Positions 1-11,400 of a stretch of DNA of 13,046 nt are shown here, in pieces. The stretch spans positions 141,295 to 154,340 of the forward strand of contig BEXV01000260.1 of the NCBI GenBank assembly GCA_003118195.1, written 5' to 3'. Below the pieces are notes generated by a model that was given only the letters and a program-made list of their open reading frames with translations, did not search any database and had not been told where the DNA came from. The position numbers and the translations under genes are program-made. The DNA comes from Hemicentrotus pulcherrimus. Its lineage: Eukaryota > Echinodermata > Echinoidea > Camarodonta > Strongylocentrotidae. Each line of letters opens with the position of its first letter. Position 1 is the first letter of the stretch.

Positions 1-816
1 CCCCCCCCCCCCCCCCCCCATTCGCAAGAGTGTTTTAGGATTTTAAAGAGACCCTGTATCTGTGTCTGGCTGGCTGATTCGCAGCTAAATATTTCTCACG
101 AATTGGGCAAAAAACACCTCCCCTTAAACAATCCTGGATACGCCCTTGAATGTAATATTTCGATTTAGCCAGTAATCTTTACAGTACTCTTTCACCCTCT
201 GTAAGTAGGCATACACCATTTTGTTTACATTGTGGACAACGGAATATAGGTAACCGGGTCGTTCTATACAGGCCTACTGTTTTTAGTGACTATTAAATCG
301 TACTACTTTGGAAATATTAATGGCGCTGATGCATGATTGGGGGAGATTGTGACCTCAAATGAGTGGAAAGTGTTAAAAAACGCAGGAGAGTCAAGGTGAA
401 AGAAAGTCAAATAAAGAAATGACACGGCCTATTCATCAATGATTCGTATTGATCGACCATACGGCACCACATCCCTATACGATCTCTTCTTTGAAATAAT
501 AATACTTTGTCTTCTTTAGCTTTTTCTATTCCTTCTTGATAAATATTCATTAAGAAAAATGTTAACGTGGAGAAGGGGAGGGGAGAGGGGTGTACTTGGA
601 TACCCCAGCCCTCCCTCACCTAGTACCTTCGCCCTCATTTTCAGATACAGATCAGAACGTTCACACATAGTACTATAGTATGCACCGGAGTATGCACACA
701 CAACGTTAATTTGTAAACACGTACCAACACAGATTTATTGGATGACTTGTTTTGACTCTCTGAACCCGGCTTGGCTACCGTCCTCTATACTAGTTATGAT
801 TTTTTCTTCATTATAG
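1..816. other. Upstream region, no gene seen
   Basis: It begins with a run of 19 C. I see no exon with stabilin-like or other recognisable protein content, no clear TATA box and no tRNA. Open frames here are short and contain no known motif. If exon 1 starts with the ATG at 845, the promoter and 5' UTR should lie here. If exon 1 is internal, this is intron. Confidence 0.5.
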
Positions 817-844
817 ATTGTTGCTACTATTATTACTTTTTACA

Positions 845-1328
845 ATGGATCAGAGTGGTGTAATCAAAATATTTATTGACTATTTTATGATAATAGTAAT
901 TGTATTTCCTGTAAATCCGCAAGCTTCGTTAGCATCACGGAGCTCAGTCTTACACAGGCAGGGGAAAGTGGATGCCAACCATGCCGTGCTGTCCCGCGAC
1001 ACACGCTCATCAACAAGTGGGTCCATATCTACGGCGCCAAGTTTAAACATCTGCGCTAAGCTCACAGACAGTATAGAATCAAATACTTTCAATTCGTCGT
1101 GCACAATGTGTGCTGTAACTAGATCTAGTGAGCATGGTGAAGACTTTAAGGAAAATGCATGTCCTCATCATAGTCGACCAGTCAGTGATGCGATTCGAGG
1201 ATGTACCTTTCAAAGTGCCTTGTCGTCTGTGTTCAGTTTTGATGGATGCAACTTTGAGTGTGCCGATACAGATTTGAATTTGAGTTTGAGGGAATGCTGT
1301 TTGGGTTATTGGGGACCTCTCTGCTCAG
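845..1328 (+). CDS. Exon 1: leader and stabilin-type N-terminal Cys module
   Basis: The first ATG of the open stretch is at 845; the stretch itself runs from the in-frame TGA at 797. The protein starts MDQSGVIKIF and has a hydrophobic run (IFIDYFMIIVIVFPV, about residues 9-23), consistent with a signal peptide cleaved near residues 27-30. A low-complexity Ser/Thr-rich part follows, then a cysteine module: C-T-M-C, later GC-x(3)-C spacing, and the end CCLGYWGPLC. Known of the family: stabilin N-termini have the same CxxC ... CC-x-GYWG-x-x-C layout just before a CPGG EGF module. There is an NSS sequon. The donor is CAG|GTATCT, leaving phase 1. Odd: it is by far the longest exon, and a TTTTTTCTTCATTATAG acceptor-like string ends at 816, so this could instead be an internal exon starting at 817. 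The exon and its 3' end are well supported; the start codon is not. Confidence 0.68.
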
Positions 1329-4300
1329 GTATCTTTGTTTTATTTTAGATATTATTAGTTTCTTGGGGATTTCTGACATAGCAACTGCTTGAAATGTAAT
1401 TGAATTTTGTGAGTGGGCATTAATTGTATCAAAACACCAATGCTATATATTGTGAACAGGTGGTCAGTTGATGGGAACTTGGGAAGGGACGTGTATACCA
1501 ATCCAATGTCTTTTGTTCATCGATCTAGATTCTATAGCTGACTGATGAATGACTGGCATGGTGATGTCACAGAAGTCATTTGCTTTTGAAGGGTTTTCTT
1601 TTAGGGGTGGAGCTTAGCTAGAAGAAAAGTATTAGAAAAAATAACATAAAATATGTGACATAAATGTACATCAAACTGTCAAAAGATATGTGATGTATAT
1701 ATTATTCAGATCAACAAAAGTCAACATGAATATGTAATTAAGTCACCCTTTAATTCTATGTGTATAAAGATTGATAGTGTTGGCTCAGAAAATTGAATTA
1801 GAAGTAATTATTTGAACCATATTTGGTTATTTTGATGATGACAATGCTGATTTATGACTTCCAATACACTTTGGAAATGCATATTGAATTGTAGTGAAAT
1901 CTAAAATGCTCTTTATGTTAACAAAATTATATTTTCACTTTGATCCCTAGATTGACTATATATCTCTCTAATGACTCTTAGATTTGTTTACCTTGTGAAT
2001 TAATTATCCACATAGAATGTCCTGGTGGCTCATCGCACCCTTGCTCATCCCATGGACAATGTGATAGTGGTAGGAATGGAACAGGAAGGTGTACCTGTGA
2101 TGATGGGTATACCGGCACAGCTTGTGAGATATGTAGTGGAGACCCTTGTCCAGGTGAGCTTCATGATGATATTTCTACTAGTACTCCTGCTGCTGCTGGT
2201 AATGGTGCAGGGGAGGGGGCCAAAGAGGGGCCCAATTCGTGAGAAAATAGTTAGCGGTTAAACAGCCAGCCAGTGAATAAGCAGGGGGGGGGGGTGGAGT
2301 AGTGAGCACTAATTTTTTCCCCCTTTTTTTTCCTACATAAATTAGAAAATGGCGCCCCCCCTCCTTGAGCACCAGGGGAGGAGTCCCGTCTTCTACTACT
2401 ACTACTACTACTACTGCTACTACTTACTGCGAGTAACACGACTTCTACTACTACTACATGATTAGCACCTATGTTAGAATACTCAACTGATAATTAAGCT
2501 ACATGTACATTATCTCTCAAAAAAGTTTGTAAGTCCCTAATTAAACACTAAAGATAATTTGTTGCCTTTCGGGTGAGTTGGATCATTAATAAGGTCAATA
2601 GAGGTTTTGAATTATTTTTTAATTGAACTTAATTGATGTGAGGGATGATCATTTAAATACAATTTGTATGACAAATGAACATGTTATAAATTGAAGTGCC
2701 TGTATTAAAATTTTTAAATGTACATTGTGATACATATCTTTAGAAATTAAAGTGTTCAAGTAGCTTTTCACATATTGGTGAAAATTATAATAATCCCAAT
2801 GTTGAGTTTAACACACTCTGAATATTGTGTCTTTTTTCTTTCTCTCTCTTTAGAAAAACATGTACCAGAATGCAAATATAACCCTGACTGTCATGATGCT
2901 CAATGTCAGTGGCTTTCATGGTCTGATGACAAGACCTATTGCAAATGTTTAGAAGGATACTATATCGATGGTTGGGAATGCTCTCCCATCAACCCTTGCC
3001 TTGACGACTCTTATCGCTGTCCCAGCAGTGCTTTTCTCTGTTTATATGATGGTCCAAACCAGGTAATTTCATATATTTGGAGCCTTGCAGGCCTTTAATG
3101 TATGTTCAACTCATTGTTGCTCCATGCAGATGATTTCGTCTGTTCTGAGTCAAAAGGGCTTTAACTCTGTATTATAGTCTATGATTTTAGCTCCTTCTGG
3201 CTAGAAACAAATGATTTATAAACAGTCCTACACAGAATGTATGGTCAAAATAAGAAATTTGGTCTAGGAATGAAAAAATGATACGGAAGGAAAAGAAAAA
3301 AATTCAAATATTTTGTTTCCCCCTAAATCTTAGTTTCTTCATATTCTACAACCTGTCTACACTTGAAACGAAAGACTTTTGTTCAACAACTTTCCTAATA
3401 GAATTTTACAATTATTCTTCTTTATCACTCCCCCGCCATGGGCTGCAAACCTAGCTTAAGAGTATTGAACAATGTGTATGGATGAAGAATTGCTATGAAT
3501 TTCTTCCTCAAAATGTAACAGATTCTTTCACTTTGAAGTTTATTCTCATGGAAGATATTTTGTGCAGGATTTAACAATGAAACTAACATTAAAGTCCAAA
3601 TTTAACTTGGAAATGTGTATCTATGAATTTTTTTTTAAAACACAGTGGCATATCCCCATAGGAGGGGTTAACAGAACAGAATTGATAATTATGAATCAAA
3701 ATTGTGATATGAATTATAGATCTCATTTTTTTCTCCTTTTGTTTGTATTCTAGTACCACTGTGAATGCGAGCCTGGATACTCAGAGTTCCAAGAAGGATG
3801 TTTTCGTGATGAATGTCAGGACAATACTACCCGGAGATCTTGTCCAAATGGTGCAGAATGCGTGACTGTAAGCCCAGAACAAGTGCTTTGCCAGTGTAGC
3901 TCAGGCTATGTAGGCAATGGCAGTGTGTGCTATGGAAATATCATTGAGGTGAGATTAATAAGTGAATGTATAATACTGTAGGCTACAATGAAAGCTGTTT
4001 TCTAGCTATCTACTGTGTTTTAATTTTATCACGAGAGAGCAATTAGACTTGTTATGATATCAAAATCATTAGAAGAGTGACTGTTTATGCTGCAGTAATG
4101 ACCTTTGTCTCGGAACCAAGGTTTTGTCATTGGGACTGAGGCATTCATAAAACCTTACTAAGCCTAGTTGTGAACCAACTACACACTAAAACCTAAACAT
4201 GTGTAAATAGTTTACAACTACACTGTAGTTTAGTAAGGGTTTATGATTTTTGGTCAGAAATAAAATTCTTAATTTCTGCTCTACATTTTCAAATTGATTG

Positions 4301-5454
4301 CTTTCAGAGATTGGAACACCTTAATGGAGAAGACGAAGACTTAGAAGGAAGGCTCACAGAATCTCTGCAGCTCCTAGAGGCATCGTCCAAGCATCAATGG
4401 CTGAGGGATAGAGATGTCTTCTATACTGTCTTCATGCCTGTCGATGAAGCCTTCTCAGATGTATGATGTACTTACATTTATTCAGGATGCTGGGATATAT
4501 CTAGGGGCATTTATTTGCCTTTAAAATATATATTCTACACTATCCAGTATAATAAGTTTTTATAAGGCAAATTTTGCTCAACATTTGAGAATTGCCAAGT
4601 CAGAGCAGACATATTTATAACAGTCTGTAAGCTGCATATAGAATTGGCTCAAGTTGTTGATTGTTACAGAACTATACTAAAAAATATTATTTTATTGACT
4701 ACATTGTAAAAAAATAGATTGATGCATATATTCTTGGGGTATTATACTATTGAATTACAAACCACTAGAAAATGTAAAGCGAAACAAACAAAGTAAGATA
4801 TTGTAAAACAAGAAAAGGGAAGTTCATCAAGGCTTTTTTTATCTACCCACTTATCAACAATTGTAGATGGATTACTAACATCAACTTTTCATTCTCTTGG
4901 TTATTCTTGTAACATGATATACATTAGTTTGGAAGACAACTAGAAGCTAGTGTCATGGCAGGAAGTGACGAGAGAGATGAGGTTTTCCTGCAAATGTTTG
5001 CCAAAGTGCACATTGTACCTGGCTATGTGGACACCTACTTGCTGAAGAGAATCAAAGGTGTTTATACCCTAGCTGGGCAGAAAATTGTTGTCAGTCAGGT
5101 GAGATATGGTTTTGAGATTCAACTCTTTACAAGCTGTGATCGACCGATTGACATGCATACATTGGACTGCCACAGTCAACCTTTGTTACACATATAATGA
5201 GTGTTTATGTACAAAACTGCTCTGGACTATTTGGAAGTCTGGAGGTTTGATTCAGCTGGTAAAGGGTTAAAATGGATTGGGTATTATCTGTCAGGATTAC
5301 TGACTTTTATTTTTCAAAGAAACAGTGAGTGGTGCTGAAATAGGTCTGTTCTGTTTTCATGGAAATTGTGGCTAAAGTACACATTGGATGTGGGTATTTG
5401 GATATTTATGGCAGAAAACTTGTCAGCCAGGTGAGATGTGGTATTATTAGGTAA

Positions 5455-5498
<44 letters not shown>

Positions 5499-8400
5499 GG
5501 GGGTTAAGATTGGGAATTCCTTGTCAGGACATTGACTTTTACTATTCAAAGCAACAGAGATTAGTGGTGTATGTAAAAGAAATAAGATTATTTGTTCATT
5601 AGTTGAAAGAACATGAATTGACCCTTAAATCTCAAACCTAAAAAGGTTGTGTTTTGTCATAAACTTAAAAGGGGGCATGATAGCCCCCTCCTCCAACGAT
5701 CTCAGCCGTGGAATAACCGATGTTCCATACTTTTTGTGCACAAAGCTCCTAAATTATATAAGGTGAAAGATTGCACCAGTATTAAAAAAATAGAAATATG
5801 CCTCTAAGTAACTAACATATTTTGCAAATACAGTTTTATTGGACAAATTCTCAACAATAATGTTTGTTTATATGTTGATTTTGATTTTATTCATGATATT
5901 TAGCTTCGCTTCTTATGAACCTATTTTCAATTTCTAGTATATAAGCTGTTTTATTATTAGTAGTATTATTCAGTTTGATTTATCTCTTACTTCATGACAG
6001 GATTCAACCAACCTTACCATAAGCCTAGAGGGTAGGGGAGAAATGGTGAGGGCGATACACAGCGACCTACCAGCGTCGAACGGAGTGATCCACATCATCG
6101 ATAGAGCTCTTCTTCCCCCTAGTGATCTTAATCCAAGGGTTCAGGAACTTCAGGTCAGCTAAATGAAATATTTGATTTTGGTTTTTACTTCATTCTATTT
6201 GATGTGATTTATGGGAATCCTTCCTTCTGTTTGAGTACAGTACAATTCACAGTTTGATTTGATTTGATTTGATATTTGGAAAGCCTATTGCCTGCTTGTC
6301 TTTATTGTTAGTTGGCGGGTTTGTTTTACATGACAGCTAAGAAAGTCATGTACTGACACCTTTAAATCCTCTCCGATGGAGACAAGGTTACAAGACCACT
6401 GCTCTACCACTGAGCCATTGTACCTCCTCACAATAAGCCTAGAGTTCTTTGGTCAACTATTCAAGAGTCACTATTTGTTTTGACTTTATTTGATTTGGGA
6501 TTATTTGGATATCATCATTTATATTTATGAAAATATTATTCTCTTTTTAAAAGTAGAGATGACCATCATTAGCTACAGTTCATTGCTGTTGTGGAGTAGT
6601 ACATGTATTTGAATGTTATGTACCGTAGACAATTACATTTTAGAAGCTATTAAGATATTAGCTAATTTAGTGACCTCCTGTTTAGAGAGACCACCTGTCT
6701 AATATTATAGACCACTTTTTATATTTTCCCTAACATGTTTCATTGAAACATATATTTAACAAACCTATGTATAATGTTCATGTCTCAATGACCACATTGC
6801 TAGTATACCTTGAGCAGTGTTGGTATGAAGGCTTTACTGTATTTACAATAAGCTGTGTTGTAATGTTACATTACTTTGGTCTTTTACCATTATGCAGGGT
6901 TCCATCTTGGATGTTCTCTCTAACTACAGCAATCTTAGGACATTCACAGGAATGATTAAGGTAAGAAAGGAATAATAATAATAATAATAATAACTATTTC
7001 TTATATGGCGCTTTTCAGGTGGACCCTATCAAAGCGCTTTACAGATATATATATTATTATATATTATATATATTATATATTATCATATTATTATATGCCA
7101 TTACTCTCAACCATTAAAAGTAAAACTACTCTGTAGTCAGTTCCCTACACTAACCAAATCATCAACTTCACCCATACTCTTAGACCAAACATTGTACATT
7201 AATCCTAGCCTAGCCAAATCCTAAACCTTTCCCAAATTCTTATTGCAAGTTACCTTAAAGGTAAAGACCAGTATTGGAAACGCCCCAATTTCAAAAAATG
7301 AAATGGAAGCTCTCATTACCAATCACGTGAAAGAATATCTTTTGACTAATACATGATGAACTAAAATTTGCCGGGAAACCGCCTACTAATTCATATATTT
7401 GGTAAATTTGTTTCTCTCATGGTCTGTGAGAGATATAGGGTAGTCCCATATACATCTTTCTGTGTATAGTGCTTGTAACTTTACGAAGAATGGGCCAAAT
7501 TTCTTATCATTTTGATGATTCCAGAACCTTGCAGATGCTAGATGAACAACCTTTTCTGATAAATTCCACAACGTTTCTTTCACAATGCAATCACATGACC
7601 ATAACTGGTCTTTACCTTTAATATTAATCCAGTAACCCAGTATCTTTGATGGGCAATGTGCTCTAGAGAAAAAAACCAAGTCACATATGCTACTCTGTAG
7701 AGGGTTTGTTCTCTGATGAAGTTTAGATCCGTTCACATTGGTGGAGAAGGAGCACAATCAGAGTCAGAGAGGAGGTCGTAACAGTCGTAAATTAGCTTAC
7801 TGAGAGCCAAAAGGCAATTAACTCTGTGTTAAAGTATATGACTTGATGCCTAATGGCTCTCACTGGACATATTTCTTATGTGATTTTGATGAACAGAGTT
7901 CCGAAGTACTCCGGTTAGCCTTGGATTCTCAGGAAGTTTCTCGCACCATCTTTGCCGTCGCAGATGATGCTTTGCTACAAATGGATCGTAATCTTACTTC
8001 TTTGCTTCTCTCAACAGGTCAATGGGAAGAGGTAATAGTCAATTTCAGAAAAAAGTGGAGAGGAAAGTTCAGAGAGAGAGAGAGAGAGAGACAGAGAGAG
8101 GGAGACAAAAGAGGAGCGCAGGGAGAGGGGAGAGAGAGAGACAATTCAAGAGACAATTCAGTGAGGATGGCATAAGTGAAACAGTGATGAATATAGGAAG
8201 GAATTGACAAGAAACATTTAGCAATACAGATTTCATGTAATGTATGTGTCATCAAAACTAAGTTTAATACAGGAAAGAGATAATATGACATAAAGAGATA
8301 TCAAGAGGAATTCTAAAGCCTTGTTTAGATATGCCGCAGTAGAATGTTGGAATTTTGTTGAAAAACCCAAGTGAAATATGCTTCACATTTCTGTATCTTA

Positions 8401-11400
8401 TAACACAGAGCTAGCAGTGACTACTGTGTGGGAGGACCTTTGTTGTGTGTAGTTGCTATTCATTTACACATTAAAGAATAAAACAAACACTGCTGACGTA
8501 TATGTAAACAAGCCTTTAGATGAAATTCAATCACGTGTTCTGAAAAAACACACCATACATTGCTACAGTTTGGCATGAAAATGGGGATCTTTGTAATAAA
8601 GTTTCCATGTACCTTATCATCTGAAGTGAAATATGATTTTTAGCGTATCGGTCTGTTTTAGATTTGATTTAAAATTGGATTTTGATTGTTGAAAAGCTTT
8701 ATATTATGCATATCTATCTCGAACAAATTTTTCAATCAATTACCGTTCTTCTATTTATTCCTATTCCAGTATGTGAGATATTTTATCTATCACCACATGG
8801 CTCCAATTCAGGTAAATTTGATTTATTCTGAAAAAAATGAATGAAATTATGTAACTACGGTCTTTTGTTATTACATAATAAATCTAGTTTTAAATGAGTT
8901 TGTTGTATTCCCCTTTGCTTTGTCATAATAACATACAGAGAATATTGACACAATTTTCATTTCTTGCTACTATTTATTGGTAGATTAAAATATCTTGATT
9001 CATCAATCTCCTTTTAACATTGATACAATTATTTGTCAAAATTTGATGTTGAAAACCTAACAGAGAGTTATTTACTTTGATCTGTACCTACTTGATTCAC
9101 TAGTTTTTCACAAAAAGTTATGATTTGTAGGTTACCATACTGATGTTTGCGCAGTTGTTATATATGATATTTAGTGTCTGTGGTTCCAATGAATTCATTT
9201 GAGAAATACTAGTGATATTATCAAAATACTGCTTTCAGTTTAGCCAATAGATTACTGAAGAGTTCTGGGCCCCATCTTACAAAGATAATAATCACAAATT
9301 ATTTGCAATTGATATCAATCGCAACCATGTACATCAGAGATAAGAGACTATAAACTTGTGATTGATTGGACTTGAATCGCAACCCTTTATTAGACGGGGC
9401 ACTGGTGAAAAATTGAAGCTAGATGAATGATCTCATTATTAATTACATTTTCTTTTTCTTTCAGTTGTCTTCCCATGACTTGATGAAAGCTGGTGTTATT
9501 CGAAGTTATCATCGGGAGGACTTTGAAATAAGGGTATCTGAGAATGTAAGTCAAAACTTACAGTATATACACGTAGCTAGACTAGTGTCCGTTGTAGCTC
9601 GTAGCTCTGTAGAACGTTCTGTCTGATGCACTTGGACATTGATCTGAAGCCCCACAGACATAACAGGCTTACAGGAGATATCATCTGTTGAAAGCAAGAA
9701 TGGCACTAAACCTATCAAAGAGATAATCCCCTTCTGGCTCTCAATAGACAATATATTGTATGAGATGTAATTTTTTGATTTCATTGCATGTATCGTCCCT
9801 ATTTTCACAAAGCGATGGTAGTGAATGAAGATAGCATACAATTTGCGAGCAGATTTTCCTCGCTACCGTCACTTCGTGAAAATAGGAACGATATGTGCAA
9901 TCCTGTCAGAATTGAAGGAAATAAGGAATACCATTAGTGTTGACCACTTATCCTATTGCATAAATGCTCTGTTGCTTGGTTGGCTTATCTTCAGTATACT
10001 GAAATAATGAGAAACTTTGTACATGAATGAGAGGCAGGAAAGTGAAATCATCATTGTTACATTAAGAAAGCAGATCTGGGAAAAATTTTAGAGTGCAAGA
10101 TATAGAGAGCTTGGTCAATAAAAAGCCTGTTTCCATTAATTTCTGTAAAAATGTCAAACTGAAAATGTATCTCTTACGTGTTTACCAGGCCAATATAATG
10201 TGTTTTCACTTCTATGCATTCATTTTCTATTTTCTTCCCCTCTAGGGTCGTATAACTGTGGCAGGGTTTGCCAACATAACATCTCCTGACATAGCAGCAT
10301 CCAATGGAGTCATTCATATTATTGATACTATGTTGATCTCCAGATCATTCTTCTCATTACCAGAGACTTGCTTCCGGAACCAAACAGAAGAACAGGTAAA
10401 TAGTTAATAGATTAGTATTAGTATATCAATTTGAAGATTATTTTCATTAAATCCCATGGAAAATGTGGTAGTCTGGTAAATTTATGTATCTTGCTTTTAC
10501 AGTATGATTTTTGCAAAAGATTAAAATTTATAAGATGAAGTATGTAGGTGTTGTATAGTCATTTATGCATTTGACTTCTCCTACTCTTTTATAGTCACAT
10601 AGTTGAGGGTTCAAATCCCAACCCAGCCCTTACCTTATTTAGCAAAGAGGTCAATTCATATATGCCACTCTCCACCCAGCTGTATTTGGGTTCCATTTTG
10701 CTATGACTGGGGTAATAACTTTAGAGTGCTATGGGCATCACAGCCTGGCAGACATGAAACAGGAATGGACCGAGACTGAAATTCTGTTGGGGAATCTTGA
10801 TGTGACAGACCCCCTTCCACTATATCAAACGGCGCACAGACCACAAATTGACTGGCCCTCCAGCCAAAATATCAAACAGCCCATGGGTCCAACTCCCTTT
10901 TAAAGCTCCCATGGCCAGTTTGCTCGTTGTAACATAACACTCACGCGTATAACAAACAATTCTCCTTTCATTCAGGCAAGATGTATCTTCTTTGGGCCTG
11001 GATGGTATCATTTCAAGTGTAAATATGGCTATGCAGAAAGGGGAGAGGCATGTACACCAATAGATCGTTGCCTCACGGATAATGGAGGCTGTCATCAGTA
11101 TGCAGAATGTTTCCATGAATTTGCCCTGGATTTGGTAAGATTGATGCCTTCTGGTTCATAAAAACATACTTTGTGAAATGATGTGATCAAACATTTACAT
11201 AACTGATACATACTCTTAGCTTGAGCACATGTTTGTGCAGAATAAATCAAGACATCAACAATTACAGTGTACCTTTAACTAATCAAAAAGTGATAATACA
11301 CAATCCCATATTTATAATGAGGAAAGAAAGTTGCCCATTTCTGTGTGCATCATACAGTACTTCATCATGTGAAATAAGGAGCATCCTTTTAACTCAGGCA

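Larger units (their letters stand above)
4982..5580 (+). repeat. Partial tandem duplication spanning exon 6 and intron 6
   Basis: Copy A covers 4982 to about 5342; copy B covers 5353 to about 5580. Three blocks align: the exon 6 3' half (4982-5098 with 5353-5430), the donor and first intron bases (GTGAGATATGGT with GTGAGATGTGGT), and a later intron block (5264-5342 with 5501-5580, sharing GGGTTAA, TGTCAGGA, TGACTTTTA and TTCAAAG). Copy B lacks about 150 intron bases, where a G run now sits. Confidence 0.75.

Noticed and set aside
880..1104. 74-codon open frame on the minus strand opposite exon 1
   Set aside because: It is antisense to exon 1, whose + strand frame carries the stabilin-type cysteine pattern.
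2178..2439. Two minus-strand open frames rich in Ser and Pro
   Set aside because: They are translations of the CTA microsatellite and the G/C homopolymer patch in intron 2.
6396..6428. Functional tRNA-Thr gene on the minus strand
   Set aside because: Only the D arm and anticodon arm are recognisable; the T arm/B box and the acceptor stem pairing are missing.
6433..6446. ATAAGCCTAGAG in intron 7, identical to 12 bases of exon 7
   Set aside because: The match does not extend on either side, so it does not support a duplicated exon as in intron 6.
7386..7757. 123-codon open frame on the minus strand
   Set aside because: It overlaps the end of the inverted-repeat element in intron 8, shows no recognisable domain, and has no splice or promoter context. 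It is most likely a chance frame.
8018..8023. Alternative exon 9 donor ACAG|GTCAAT
   Set aside because: It leaves phase 1, whereas exon 10 needs phase 0; GAAGAG|GTAATA at 8032 keeps the frame.
8019..8291. Ser/Leu/Pro-rich open frame on the minus strand
   Set aside because: Its composition comes from the (GA)n microsatellite read as CT repeats.
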